NCBI RefSeq assembly: GCF_003097355.1
Contig: NZ_PYUI01000004.1
Location: forward strand, 186,001-250,000
Source of the DNA: Arthrobacter sp. H-02-3
GTDB taxonomy: Bacteria > Actinomycetota > Actinomycetes > Actinomycetales > Micrococcaceae
Direction: 5' to 3'
Length of the DNA: 64,000 nucleotides
The notes below the pieces were generated by a model. That model was given only the letters and a program-made list of their open reading frames with translations. It had not been told where the DNA came from and ran no database searches. Made by a program: the position numbers and the translations under genes. This document shows, piece by piece, positions 18,501 to 26,434 of this stretch. The number at the start of each line of letters is the position of its first letter. The stretch's first letter is position 1.

Positions 18501-19361
18501 ACCAACCTCACGGCAGCCTTCGACGCCGGCGCCTCCACTGATCCCGACGGAACCGTCGCCTCCTACGCGTGGGACTTCGGCGACGCATCCGCTGGAACCG
18601 GCGCCGCGCCGTCGCACACCTACGCCGCGGCCGGCAGCTACGCCGTTTCCCTAACGGTGCTGGACAACAACGGCGCCGCCGGTACCGTCACGAAGACGGT
18701 CACAGTGACTGCCCCGCCGCCGAACTCGGTCATCGCGGCCGATACCTTCGGGCGGACCACGGCCCAAGGCTGGGGCATGGCGGACACCGGCGGGGCCTGG
18801 ACCGTCAACGGCACCGCGGGCAACTTTGCCGTCGGCTCCGGTGTTGGGTCCATGACGCTGGCAACGGCCGGTGTCCAGCGCCTCGCCTACCTCTCCGGGG
18901 TCTCCGCCCCGGCCGCGGACCTCCAGGTCAAGGCCTCGACGGACAAGATCGCCAGCGGCGGCGGCATGTTCCTGGGCATCATCGGGCGGAAGGCAGGGGC
19001 GGACGAGTACCGGGCCAAACTCAAGATCTCTTCGACCGGGAGCACCACCCTCTACCTGACGAAGCTCGTGGGCGGTGCAGAAACCACCCTGCAGTCCGTC
19101 ACGGTGCCCGGCCTGACCGTCGCCGCCGGCGACCAGCTCCGGCTGCGGATGACGGTGACAGGTACCGCGCCGGCCGCTCTTCAGGCGAAAGTCTGGCGGG
19201 ACGGTGCCCCCGAACCCGCAACGTGGCTCGTGACAGCCGGCGACGCCTCGGCCTCGCTCCAGACTGCCGGCTCGGTGGGGCTGATGTCGTTCCTGTGGAG
19301 CACCGCGGCCAACGCGCCGGTGCAGGCAAGGTTTGATGAGTTCAATGTGCGGCTCAACTGA
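15552..19361 (+). CDS. Secreted propeller-LamG-PKD protein, paralog B
   Basis: A 1269-aa paralog, 22 bp after A, with a strong GGGGGAGG ribosome site. A signal peptide (hydrophobic core near residues 25-40, AAA|DS cut) is followed by the propeller-like region (to about 454) with WLEDCHGDTY and GHAHYCGN. Then come a fibronectin-III-like domain (474-565), a LamG-like domain (566-798), three PKD domains (804-884, 891-970, 972-1055) and the shared C-terminal domain (1056-1269: DTFGRT, GMADTGGAWTVNG). It has one PKD more than paralog A. PKD and LamG modules usually bind carbohydrate or act as spacers, so an extracellular glycan role is inferred. Confidence 0.88.
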   Translation: MTMLKSRQGAAGGRRAPHRLLDKVVAALAASALAFSLGLAAVAPAAADSAPPEPASPATPATVTADALPTVQIDGVVWQQVVVGNTVYAAGSFGTARPAGSPAGSNTVIRRNILAYNLTTGELLPFAPVLNAQAYSIAASPDGSRIYVGGDFTSVNGTSVWRVAALDPGTGALIPSFLPKVAASVRAIVPTAGTVYLGGLFTAVGSVARSRLAAFQTANGALTAWAPSAEAGRVNALALSPDGTRMVVGGAFTTLNGSANPGYGLAAVDTVNGGLLPWAVNDRVRDAGVNSAITSLSGDADNVYATGYVFGTGGNLEGTVAAGWNGGPITWLEDCHGDTYAVYPAADVIYKVGHAHYCGNVGGYPQTEPWSFQRALAFSKTATGTINRDPLGYPNWAALPSPSLLNWFPTLDTGTYTGQNQGAWAVTGNSQYVVLGGEFTTVNGTRQQGLVRFTVRDLAPNTRGPVLSGARSIPSLSSPAAGTVRIRWQANYDQDNVRLTYRVIRDGVTAAPAYTVTQDSTFWQRPGMSYLDSGLVPGQTYRYRIFVTDPLGNESRSDTVSITAAASTPASSYADAVQADHPGNFWRFNDATGPTLVDSAGAEDLAAGTGAGLRADGAVAEATGAGTFDGTVNGVAADTGFQRAPDVFTAEAWVRTATTAGGKIIGFGNVASGTSRVTDRNVYMDDAGRIYFGLWNGAVRTVNSGTGFNDGQWHQVIATLSGGGMFLYIDGARAAFRTDVTSGRVFDGYWRIGSDLVGTWPSQPSSGSLKGDIDEVALYPAALGLQQVQTHYRASGRTLATPATPPTAAFASSITYLTLSADASGSSDPNGPIASYSWAYGDGSTGTGVTTQHVYTAAGSYTVRLTVTDGDGNSASTTRTVTATAPPGNQPPVAAFTSTTSQLTATVDASTSTDPDGTIASYAWDFGDSSTGTGKTASHAYTGGGTYTITLTVTDTIGAVSTSTAQVSVQPNQPPSAQFTATVTNLTAAFDAGASTDPDGTVASYAWDFGDASAGTGAAPSHTYAAAGSYAVSLTVLDNNGAAGTVTKTVTVTAPPPNSVIAADTFGRTTAQGWGMADTGGAWTVNGTAGNFAVGSGVGSMTLATAGVQRLAYLSGVSAPAADLQVKASTDKIASGGGMFLGIIGRKAGADEYRAKLKISSTGSTTLYLTKLVGGAETTLQSVTVPGLTVAAGDQLRLRMTVTGTAPAALQAKVWRDGAPEPATWLVTAGDASASLQTAGSVGLMSFLWSTAANAPVQARFDEFNVRLN

Positions 19362-19418
19362 GGGGCACGCCGGCTCTAAGGAGGCGAAACCCTTAAGGCC
19401 AGAGGAAGGGGTCATGCC

Positions 19419-22040
19419 ATGACCTGGCGAAGAGAATCGGACGCCGGAACCGCCACGGAGACCGGCGCCGGCGGCAGCGGCGGTGCGCCGCGGGCCCATC
19501 CGGCCTCCCGCCGCGCCGCCGCCCTGGCCCTTTCCCTGGCTCTCGCCCTGGCCCTCTTCCTCGCCGCGGCGCTCGCGGGGGCACCCGGCGGCGTCACGGA
19601 TTCCGCACCCCTGGACCCCGCCGACCCCAAGACCCCGGTGACCGTCACGGCGGACAGCCTGCCCACCGCCCAGCATGACGGCGTCGCGTGGCAATCGACC
19701 GTGATCGGGAACACGGTCTACGTGGTCGGCCAGTTCAGCAACGCCCGCCCCTACGGCGCCGCGCCCGGGACGCAACTGACCGCCCGGCCCAACATCCTGG
19801 CCTTCGACATCACCACGGGGCGGCTCATCACCGGCTTCGCGCCCGTCCTGAATGCCCAGGCGCTCGCCGTGGCGGCGTCGCCGGACGGATCGCGGTTGTA
19901 CATCGGCGGGGATTTCACGTCGGTCAACGGCGTGCAGCGGTGGCGGGTCGCCGCCCTGGATCCCGTGTCGGGGAGCCTGATCGGGTCGTTTGCGCCGAGG
20001 ATGAACGCCAGCGTCCGGGCCATCACGGCCTCGGCCGGGACCGTGTGGATGGGCGGCACCTTCACGGGCGTCGGGTCCGCTGCCCGCTCCCGGCTCGCTG
20101 CCGTCAGCGCCGCGAACGGTGCGCTGCTGGCGTGGGCGCCGGTTGCCGCAAGCGGCAAGGTCAACGCCCTGGCCCTTTCTCCCGAAGGCACGCGGGTGGT
20201 GGCCGGCGGGGCGTTCACCACGTTGAACAACTCCTCCCGCCCGGGCTACGGGCTCGGCATGGTTGACGCCGTCACCGGCGCCAACCTGCCCCTGCCGGCC
20301 AACGACGTCGTCCGCGATGCCGGAACGGACTCTGCGGTGCTGTCGCTGTCCACGGACGGCACCAGCTTCTATGGCACCGGCTACATCTACGGCACGGGCG
20401 GCAACCTGGAAGGCGCTTTCGCGGCCAACTGGTCGGACGGGCGGATCAAGTGGGTGGAGGACTGCCACGGCGATTCGTATGGCGCCTTTGCCACCGATAC
20501 CGCGGTCTATGTCGCCGGCCACCCGCACTACTGCGGCAACCTGGGGGGATTTCCCGAAGTCACCCCGCGCGTCTGGCACCGGGCGGTCTCCTTCGGCAAG
20601 GCGGCAACCGGGACGCTCGTGAAGGATCCGCTCGGCTACCCGTCGTTCACCGGGCAGCCCGCACCGTCGCTGTTGAACTGGTTCCCGGACATGGATACCG
20701 GAACGGTCAGCGGCCAAAGCCAGGGCCCCTGGGCCGTGACCGGCAACAACACCTATGTGGTGATGGTGGGGGAGTTCCGCAACGTCAACCAGCAGCCGCA
20801 ACAGGGCCTGGCCCGGTTTGCGCGCCGGGAGGCGGCGCCCAACCTGCAGGGCCCGCGCGTCACCGGGGCCGCGTTCGTGCCCACCCTCTCAAGCCCCGGC
20901 GCGGGGCAGGTCAGGGTGCAGTGGCAGGCCAACTGGGACCGCGACAACTCGAACCTCAGCTACAGCATCCTGCGCGACGGAAATCCCGTCCCGGTCCAGA
21001 CCGTCTCGGCGCAGTCCACCTTCTGGCAGCGCCCGGACCTGGCGTTCACCGACGCCGGCCTTGCTGCCGGCCAGCACAGCTACAGGATCTCCGTCCGTGA
21101 CCCGCTGGGGAACACCGTCACGGGAGACAGCCGCAGCATCACCATCGCAGGCTCCACCGGCACCCCGCCGACGGCCGCGTTCACGGCCGGCACCGCCGGG
21201 CTGACGGTCAACGTCGACGCGGCGGCGTCGACGGACCCCGACGGCACCATCACGGGCTACTCGTGGGCGTTCGGCGACGGCGGCACCGGCACCGGCGTCA
21301 CGGCGTCGCACGGCTACGCGGCCGCCGGAACCTACACGGTCACGCTGAGCGTGACCGACAACAGCGGCGCCACCGGCTCCACAAGCCAGGCCATCACCGT
21401 CACCTCCGGCGGGGTCCTGGCCCAGGACGCCTTTGCCCGCACGCTGGCCACCGGCTGGGGAACGGCGGATGCCGGCGGAGCGTGGTCGCTGAACGGCTCG
21501 GCGTCGTATTTCTCGGTCAGCTCAGGGCAAGGTGCCATGAGCCTGGCCGCAGGCCGGGGTCCGTCCGCTTTCCTGCCGTCGGTTTCGACCGCCGCGAGCA
21601 ACTCGCTCGTGACGGTGTCGCTGGACAAGATCGGCAACGGAGGAGGCTCCTACCTCGGGGTGACCGGCCGTCGCGTGGGCACGTCCGAATACCGCGGCAA
21701 GGTCAAGGTGGCGGCCAACGGGGTGAGTACCCTCCAGCTGACCCGGCTCTCCGGCGGCGCGGAGACCGTGCTCGGGCAGTTCACGCCGGGAATCACGCTG
21801 ACGGCCGGACAGCAGCTGCAGCTGCGGGTGGAGGTCACCGGGACCGCGCCCACCACCCTCCGGGCGAAGACATGGCGGACGGGATCCCCGGAACCCGGAA
21901 CCTGGAGCGTCACGGCCACCGACGCCACCGCCGGCATGCAGGACGCGGGATCCGTCGGGCTGCTGGCCTACCTGTCCGGTTCCGCGACCAACGCCCCGGT
22001 GCTGGCACGGTTCGACAACCTCGATGTGCGGTCCGGCTGA
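19419..22040 (+). CDS. Secreted propeller-PKD protein, paralog C (no LamG)
   Basis: An 873-aa paralog with a signal segment near residues 28-50. The propeller-like region carries WVEDCHGDSY and AGHPHYCGN; a fibronectin-III-like domain lies at about 487-579. A single PKD domain (581-662, YSWAFGDG) follows directly where A and B have LamG, and the shared C-terminal domain ends the protein (664-873: DAFART, GWGTADAGGAWSLNG). So the LamG module is missing as a clean unit. GAGGAAGGGG lies upstream of the ATG. The gene is 57 bp after B and in the same direction. Confidence 0.87.
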   Translation: MTWRRESDAGTATETGAGGSGGAPRAHPASRRAAALALSLALALALFLAAALAGAPGGVTDSAPLDPADPKTPVTVTADSLPTAQHDGVAWQSTVIGNTVYVVGQFSNARPYGAAPGTQLTARPNILAFDITTGRLITGFAPVLNAQALAVAASPDGSRLYIGGDFTSVNGVQRWRVAALDPVSGSLIGSFAPRMNASVRAITASAGTVWMGGTFTGVGSAARSRLAAVSAANGALLAWAPVAASGKVNALALSPEGTRVVAGGAFTTLNNSSRPGYGLGMVDAVTGANLPLPANDVVRDAGTDSAVLSLSTDGTSFYGTGYIYGTGGNLEGAFAANWSDGRIKWVEDCHGDSYGAFATDTAVYVAGHPHYCGNLGGFPEVTPRVWHRAVSFGKAATGTLVKDPLGYPSFTGQPAPSLLNWFPDMDTGTVSGQSQGPWAVTGNNTYVVMVGEFRNVNQQPQQGLARFARREAAPNLQGPRVTGAAFVPTLSSPGAGQVRVQWQANWDRDNSNLSYSILRDGNPVPVQTVSAQSTFWQRPDLAFTDAGLAAGQHSYRISVRDPLGNTVTGDSRSITIAGSTGTPPTAAFTAGTAGLTVNVDAAASTDPDGTITGYSWAFGDGGTGTGVTASHGYAAAGTYTVTLSVTDNSGATGSTSQAITVTSGGVLAQDAFARTLATGWGTADAGGAWSLNGSASYFSVSSGQGAMSLAAGRGPSAFLPSVSTAASNSLVTVSLDKIGNGGGSYLGVTGRRVGTSEYRGKVKVAANGVSTLQLTRLSGGAETVLGQFTPGITLTAGQQLQLRVEVTGTAPTTLRAKTWRTGSPEPGTWSVTATDATAGMQDAGSVGLLAYLSGSATNAPVLARFDNLDVRSG

Positions 22041-22137
22041 GGAGACAGGGAGATATGGGACCAGGAAGACCGGGAATGGGACGCCGTCACCGGGATATCA
22101 CTCCAGGAATGACGACGCCGAGCGAAGGAGGACACTG

Positions 22138-23871
22138 ATGTCCTGGAAAGTTGGGGGAGCGCCCGCGCTTCATCGCGGAGGACGGCCCGGGAGCAGTCAC
22201 CGCTTCCGTCGTTGGCGTAACCGGCTGCCGGCCGCTGCCCGGGCCTGGAAGGCGGGTGCCGGCGCCGTGCTGGTCACGGCATTGGTCCTCGCGGCCGCCC
22301 CGGGCGCCGCCGCGGACTCGGCGCCCGCCGACCCCGGCCTTCCCTCGAGTCCTGTGACGGTCACGGCGGATTCGCTGCCGACAGTCCAGATTGACGGGGT
22401 GGTGTGGCAGCAGGCCGTCATCGGCGACACGGTGTACGCCGTGGGCAAATTCAGTGCTGCCCGGCCCGCCGGGGCACCGGCCGGGACGCAGACGACGCCG
22501 CGGAAGAACATCCTGGCCTTCAGCCTGAGTACGGGCAAGCTCATCACCACGTTCACGGCATCCCTGAACGCCCAGGGCCTTGCGGTGGCCGCGTCCCCGG
22601 ACCGCAAGAGGCTCTATGTGGGTGGCGATTTCACCCAGGTCAACGGCCACGCTGTACGCAAGGTGGTGGCCCTGGACGCTGCGACCGGGGCCGTGATCCC
22701 CGGCTGGGCCCCGCCGATGTCCGGGTCAGTCCGGGCGATCGTGGCCACCCCGGACACCGTCTACCTGGGCGGCGCCTTCACCACGGTCGGGTCCGCCTCG
22801 AGGTCGCGGCTGGCGGCGGTCCGTGCTTCCGACGGCGCCCTGCTGGCTTGGCAGCCCGCGGCCCACGGCGGACGGGTCAATGCCCTCGTGCTCGCCCCTG
22901 ACCGCAGCAAGATCGTCGTCGGCGGTGCTTTCACCACGCTGAACGGCAGCAGCGACCCGGGCTTTGGCCTCGGCGCCGTGGACGCGGTCAGCGGAAGGAA
23001 CCTGGCCACCCCGGCCAACAAGCTCGTGCGCAACGCCGGCACCTACGCGGCCGTCACCTCGCTCTCGAGCGACGGGACCAGCTGGTACGGGACGGCGTTC
23101 CTCCTGGTCTCCGGCGGCGGCACCGGAAATCTTGAGGGGTCCTTTGCCGCGAACTGGCAGGACCTCGCCATCACGTGGATTGATGACTGCCGCGGCGACT
23201 CGCACAGCATCTTTGCCAGCAGCACCGCCGTCTACAAGGCGGGGCACTCGCACGACTGCGGGAAGATCGACGGCTTCCCGGAATCCGACCCACGCTCCTG
23301 GCACCGCGCGCTCGCCTACAGCAAGGCGGCCGCGGGGACCTTGACCCGGCCCAGTTCACGGCTTCCAAGCTTCCTCGGCCAGCCCATGCCAACGCTGCTG
23401 GTGTGGTTCCCGGACCTGGACACCGGTACGGCTACCGGCCAGAACCAGGGCCCGTGGACCGTTGCGGGCAACGATCAGTACGTGGTGATGGGCGGCGAGT
23501 TTCTGAACGTCAACCTGCGCGGGCAGCAGGGCCTGGCACGATTCGCCGTGAGCAGCCTCGCCCCCAATAGGGAGGGGCCGCGGTCCTCCGCCGCGTCCAC
23601 CCAACCTGTGCTGGCTTCGCCGTCGACCGGCACGATCTCCATCAACTGGCAAGCCAACTGGGACCGTGACAGCTCCAGGCTGACCTACAAGTTGTACCGG
23701 GACGGGAAGATCATCAGTACCCGGACAGTCTCGTCCAGGTTCTGGTACCGGCCTTCGATGCAGTTCCTCGACTCCGTGGCGGCCGGAACCACCCACGACT
23801 ACAAACTCGTGGCCAACGATGCCTTCGGCAACGCCATGACGTCGCCGACCGTGAGCCTGAAAGCCAAATGA
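22138..23871 (+). CDS. Secreted propeller protein, paralog D (shortest)
   Basis: A 577-aa paralog. The ATG at 22138 follows AAGGAGG at good spacing; the frame is open upstream but that part has no signal or homology to the others. Signal core near residues 40-58 with AAA|DS. The propeller-like region runs to about 473 and the fibronectin-III-like domain (484-577) closes the protein, with no LamG, PKD or C-terminal domain. The conserved pair is diverged here: WIDDCRGDSH and AGHSHDCGK. It is the last gene of the forward operon and is followed by a strong bidirectional terminator. Confidence 0.87.
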   Translation: MSWKVGGAPALHRGGRPGSSHRFRRWRNRLPAAARAWKAGAGAVLVTALVLAAAPGAAADSAPADPGLPSSPVTVTADSLPTVQIDGVVWQQAVIGDTVYAVGKFSAARPAGAPAGTQTTPRKNILAFSLSTGKLITTFTASLNAQGLAVAASPDRKRLYVGGDFTQVNGHAVRKVVALDAATGAVIPGWAPPMSGSVRAIVATPDTVYLGGAFTTVGSASRSRLAAVRASDGALLAWQPAAHGGRVNALVLAPDRSKIVVGGAFTTLNGSSDPGFGLGAVDAVSGRNLATPANKLVRNAGTYAAVTSLSSDGTSWYGTAFLLVSGGGTGNLEGSFAANWQDLAITWIDDCRGDSHSIFASSTAVYKAGHSHDCGKIDGFPESDPRSWHRALAYSKAAAGTLTRPSSRLPSFLGQPMPTLLVWFPDLDTGTATGQNQGPWTVAGNDQYVVMGGEFLNVNLRGQQGLARFAVSSLAPNREGPRSSAASTQPVLASPSTGTISINWQANWDRDSSRLTYKLYRDGKIISTRTVSSRFWYRPSMQFLDSVAAGTTHDYKLVANDAFGNAMTSPTVSLKAK

Positions 23872-23897
23872 CAGGCACGCCACATGGCAGACAAACA

Positions 23898-23924
23898 GGG
23901 CCGGATCCGTCACGGATCCGGCCC
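23898..23924. terminator. Bidirectional terminator between convergent genes
   Basis: GGGCCGGATCCGT and ACGGATCCGGCCC are perfectly complementary (13 bp) around a single C, so in practice an 11-12 bp stem with a 3-5 nt loop. It lies between the stop codons of paralog D and the convergent beta-helix gene. Confidence 0.85.
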
Positions 23925-23936
23925 CGCACCTGCACG

Positions 23937-24989
23937 TTAGTAGTTGTAGCGGATGCCGCCGGTCTTGCCTTCCACCAAGAGGGCCTGGGTGTCGGCCCAG
24001 TGGTTGCTCGTGGTCAGGCCACCCACGGTGCTGGCAGCGCGGCTGATGACCCGGATCGGATACTTCGAGCCGTTGCCGAAGTCGAACTGATTGCGGCCGA
24101 GCTTGTTGTTCGAGACCGTGACGGTGATCTTGGAGTACTTGCCGTTGTCAATGTTGATCGACGTCTGGCCGTCGTCCACCCAGTTTTTGTCGACCACCAC
24201 ATTGGCGAGTTGGGCAACATTCTGCTGCAGCATGATGCCTGTTCCGGCGTGGGTGCCTCGGGGATTCGGCGCGCTGCCCGTGCCCGGCTTGGAGTTGGCC
24301 ACGATGTTGTTGCCGACGATCCGGATGTTCTGGCCGCCCTGGACCTGGATGCCGTCATTGTGCGTGCCGTCGCTGTGCGCGGGGTCGTAGGACCAGTACG
24401 TCAGTCCGTGGATGTAGTTGCCTTCGGCCGTCACGTTGGCGGTAACGGGGCCGCCGGGGCGGTTGAAGATGCCGAGCCCGTCGTTGGAGCCCTGGATGTG
24501 GTTCCGCCGGGCCGTGTAGTCGTGGCCGACGATCCCGTCGCGGTAATAGGATGGCCTGTCCGGGACGATGGTGCTGTCCTGGACCACGAGGTTGACGACG
24601 GCGGCGCTGGTGGCGTCGACAACTCCGGTATTGGACTTCGGGATCGCCTTGCCGCCGTGCAGCCGGCTGTTCTTGATGACCACGTTCTTGGCCCGGACCT
24701 TGATGTCGCCGTAGATGTCCAGCCCGTTCAGGACGGTGCCGTCCGTGGTGATGACAAGGTCCGCGCCCGAGGTGTTGTAGGCCTTCAGGGCCGTTCCGGC
24801 CGGAACGCCGGTGGTGGACGCGCTCGGCTGGTACGAACCGAGGGTCAGCGCGGCGGGCGCGAGTGCGGGCGCAGCCTGGACAGCCGGAGCGGCGGTCAGG
24901 GCGAGGGCAGTGATTGTCACCGCCGCAGCACCTGCGGCATACGTTGCGCGGATGTTTTTGCGCTGGATCTTTTTCGAGCCAATGGCCAT
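23937..24989 (-). CDS. Exported right-handed beta-helix protein
   Basis: A 350-aa protein with an N-terminal signal (hydrophobic core near residues 15-40, Ala-rich, cut near AAPAL). The mature part consists of short strand-turn units (VVIKNSRLHGG, VVNLVVQDSTI, IRIVGNNIV, VVVDKNWV) typical of the pectate-lyase/periplasmic copper-binding style parallel beta-helix. Such folds bind or cleave polysaccharides; no catalytic residues can be assigned with confidence. A GAGGT ribosome site precedes the start. It reads toward the secreted-paralog array from the other side, and the location suggests it acts on the same surface glycan. Confidence 0.85.
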   Translation of the reverse strand: MAIGSKKIQRKNIRATYAAGAAAVTITALALTAAPAVQAAPALAPAALTLGSYQPSASTTGVPAGTALKAYNTSGADLVITTDGTVLNGLDIYGDIKVRAKNVVIKNSRLHGGKAIPKSNTGVVDATSAAVVNLVVQDSTIVPDRPSYYRDGIVGHDYTARRNHIQGSNDGLGIFNRPGGPVTANVTAEGNYIHGLTYWSYDPAHSDGTHNDGIQVQGGQNIRIVGNNIVANSKPGTGSAPNPRGTHAGTGIMLQQNVAQLANVVVDKNWVDDGQTSINIDNGKYSKITVTVSNNKLGRNQFDFGNGSKYPIRVISRAASTVGGLTTSNHWADTQALLVEGKTGGIRYNY

Positions 24990-25402
24990 CGTGTCATACC
25001 TCTATTGTCTTGCTCTCCGGGCACGGGGGATCGAACGGACATAGCGGAACTGGCGGGAGGCCCTCGGGCCTGTCTGCCGGCGGCGTGCAGGCCGCGCCGG
25101 TATGTTGCTTCGTGCATTGTCAGCGCGAGGGGTGTTCTTGGGGCCCAGGGTGACGTGGGACCTGGGCGAGGCGTGGGCGGACCCGCGGCACTCGCGACTG
25201 ACTTCCCGGGCGGTATCCCCGACCCCGGCTTCTGAGCCAACACGCTAGCCGAGCTCCTGTGACGTTGCAAATTGATAACGTCCCCTCATGGCGCATTCCA
25301 ACTTGATCACGCCCTGGCGCGTCGCTTGCGACACGCCGGAAAAACAGCCGCGGGTCCGGCGTTCACGGCAGCAGGTCCGGTCGCGGTGAAAGGGCATGAA
25401 AA
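24990..25402. other. Upstream region of the beta-helix gene
   Basis: 413 bp without a credible gene. It holds the leader and presumably the promoter of the beta-helix gene, plus an inverted repeat at 25261-25282. The part nearest the GT2 gene (25270-25400) is A/T-richer than its surroundings. Confidence 0.6.
25261..25282. promoter_or_regulatory. Inverted repeat upstream of beta-helix gene
   Basis: GACGTT and AACGTC form perfect 6-bp arms around a 10-bp A/T-rich spacer, about 270 bp upstream of the beta-helix start. The spacing is typical of a dimeric regulator site; function is inferred. Confidence 0.35.
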
Positions 25403-26434
25403 CTATTTTCGGCGGTACTCGCTGTAGACGTAGCCGAACGCGCCGGCGGCCATGCCCAGGCCCCGGGCGGCCGTCCGCAATCCCTTGGCCTGATGCCGGG
25501 ACGATCCGCTGACGGCCCCGGCTGCCAGACGCGCCGTGCCCCCGGCGAGGCGGACTGAACCGGACCCCAGGCAAACGCCCCTGGCAGCCAGCCGGGCCGC
25601 GGCGCCGGCGGCAAGTTCCAGGCTGACCCGCGCGGCGGAGTTGCCGCTGCGCAGGGCGCGGCGCAGTACCCAGCTGCGGGTCAGCCGCGACGACGGAACC
25701 CGGTCCACCACCACGGCCTCGTCGCACCAGAGCATGGCCCCGCCGCGCTGGACGAGTTGGCGGGTGAACAATGTGTCGGAGCCTCCGCTAAGGCCGAAGC
25801 GTTCATCAAACGAGAGCCGCAGGGCCCGGACCTGCCGCAGGTCCACGAGGAGATTGTTGGTCGCGGCCACATCCAGCCGGGTCCCGGTGGCGAGCCTGCG
25901 GCGGTGGAAGAAGTTTCCGGCTTCGATCCACGGCTCCGGCTCGTGTTCATATTCGCTGATCACAGGACCAACGACGGCGGCGGCGCCGGTGGAGCGCTGC
26001 AGCCCCACCAGCTGCTCCAGCCACTGTTCCGACGGCACCTCGTCGTCGTCAATGAAGACAAGCAACGCGCTCGACGCCGCTTCCCGGAGGGCGCGGTTCC
26101 GTGCCGCCGCGATCCCGGGCTTCGGCTCATGGACGTACCGGACCAGCCCCGGCGGGAAGGCGCCCGCGAGCTGCTCCACGATGGGGCGGGCGCTCGCCGC
26201 AGGGTCGTTGTCGATCACCAGCACCGTGGCGGGCCGTTCCTCCGGCAGGCCGTTCCGTGGCCGGCCCGCTCCGGCCTGGCGCATGCCAGCCTGGCAGGCC
26301 AGCCGCGGCAGCGCCAGGGCGATGTCGTCCGGCCGGCGGTATGTCAGCACCGCGATAACGAGGCCGTCCGCCGGGAGTCCGACGGCGGACCCGTCCTCCG
26401 CAGGGCGGGCGCCGGGATGGGTCATGTCAGCCAT
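25403..26434 (-). CDS. Glycosyltransferase family 2
   Basis: A 343-aa GT-A enzyme. The nucleotide-sugar fold starts with VIAVLTYRRPDDI, the metal-binding region is LLVFIDDDEVPSEQWLEQ (DDD near residue 130), and GGSDTLFTRQLVQRGG matches the acceptor/base region of GT2. The C-terminal 80 residues are Ala/Gly-rich and amphipathic, probably resting on the membrane. GAAAGG precedes the ATG. It overlaps the flippase gene by 8 bp, so both are translated from one message. Confidence 0.9.
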   Translation of the reverse strand: MADMTHPGARPAEDGSAVGLPADGLVIAVLTYRRPDDIALALPRLACQAGMRQAGAGRPRNGLPEERPATVLVIDNDPAASARPIVEQLAGAFPPGLVRYVHEPKPGIAAARNRALREAASSALLVFIDDDEVPSEQWLEQLVGLQRSTGAAAVVGPVISEYEHEPEPWIEAGNFFHRRRLATGTRLDVAATNNLLVDLRQVRALRLSFDERFGLSGGSDTLFTRQLVQRGGAMLWCDEAVVVDRVPSSRLTRSWVLRRALRSGNSAARVSLELAAGAAARLAARGVCLGSGSVRLAGGTARLAAGAVSGSSRHQAKGLRTAARGLGMAAGAFGYVYSEYRRK

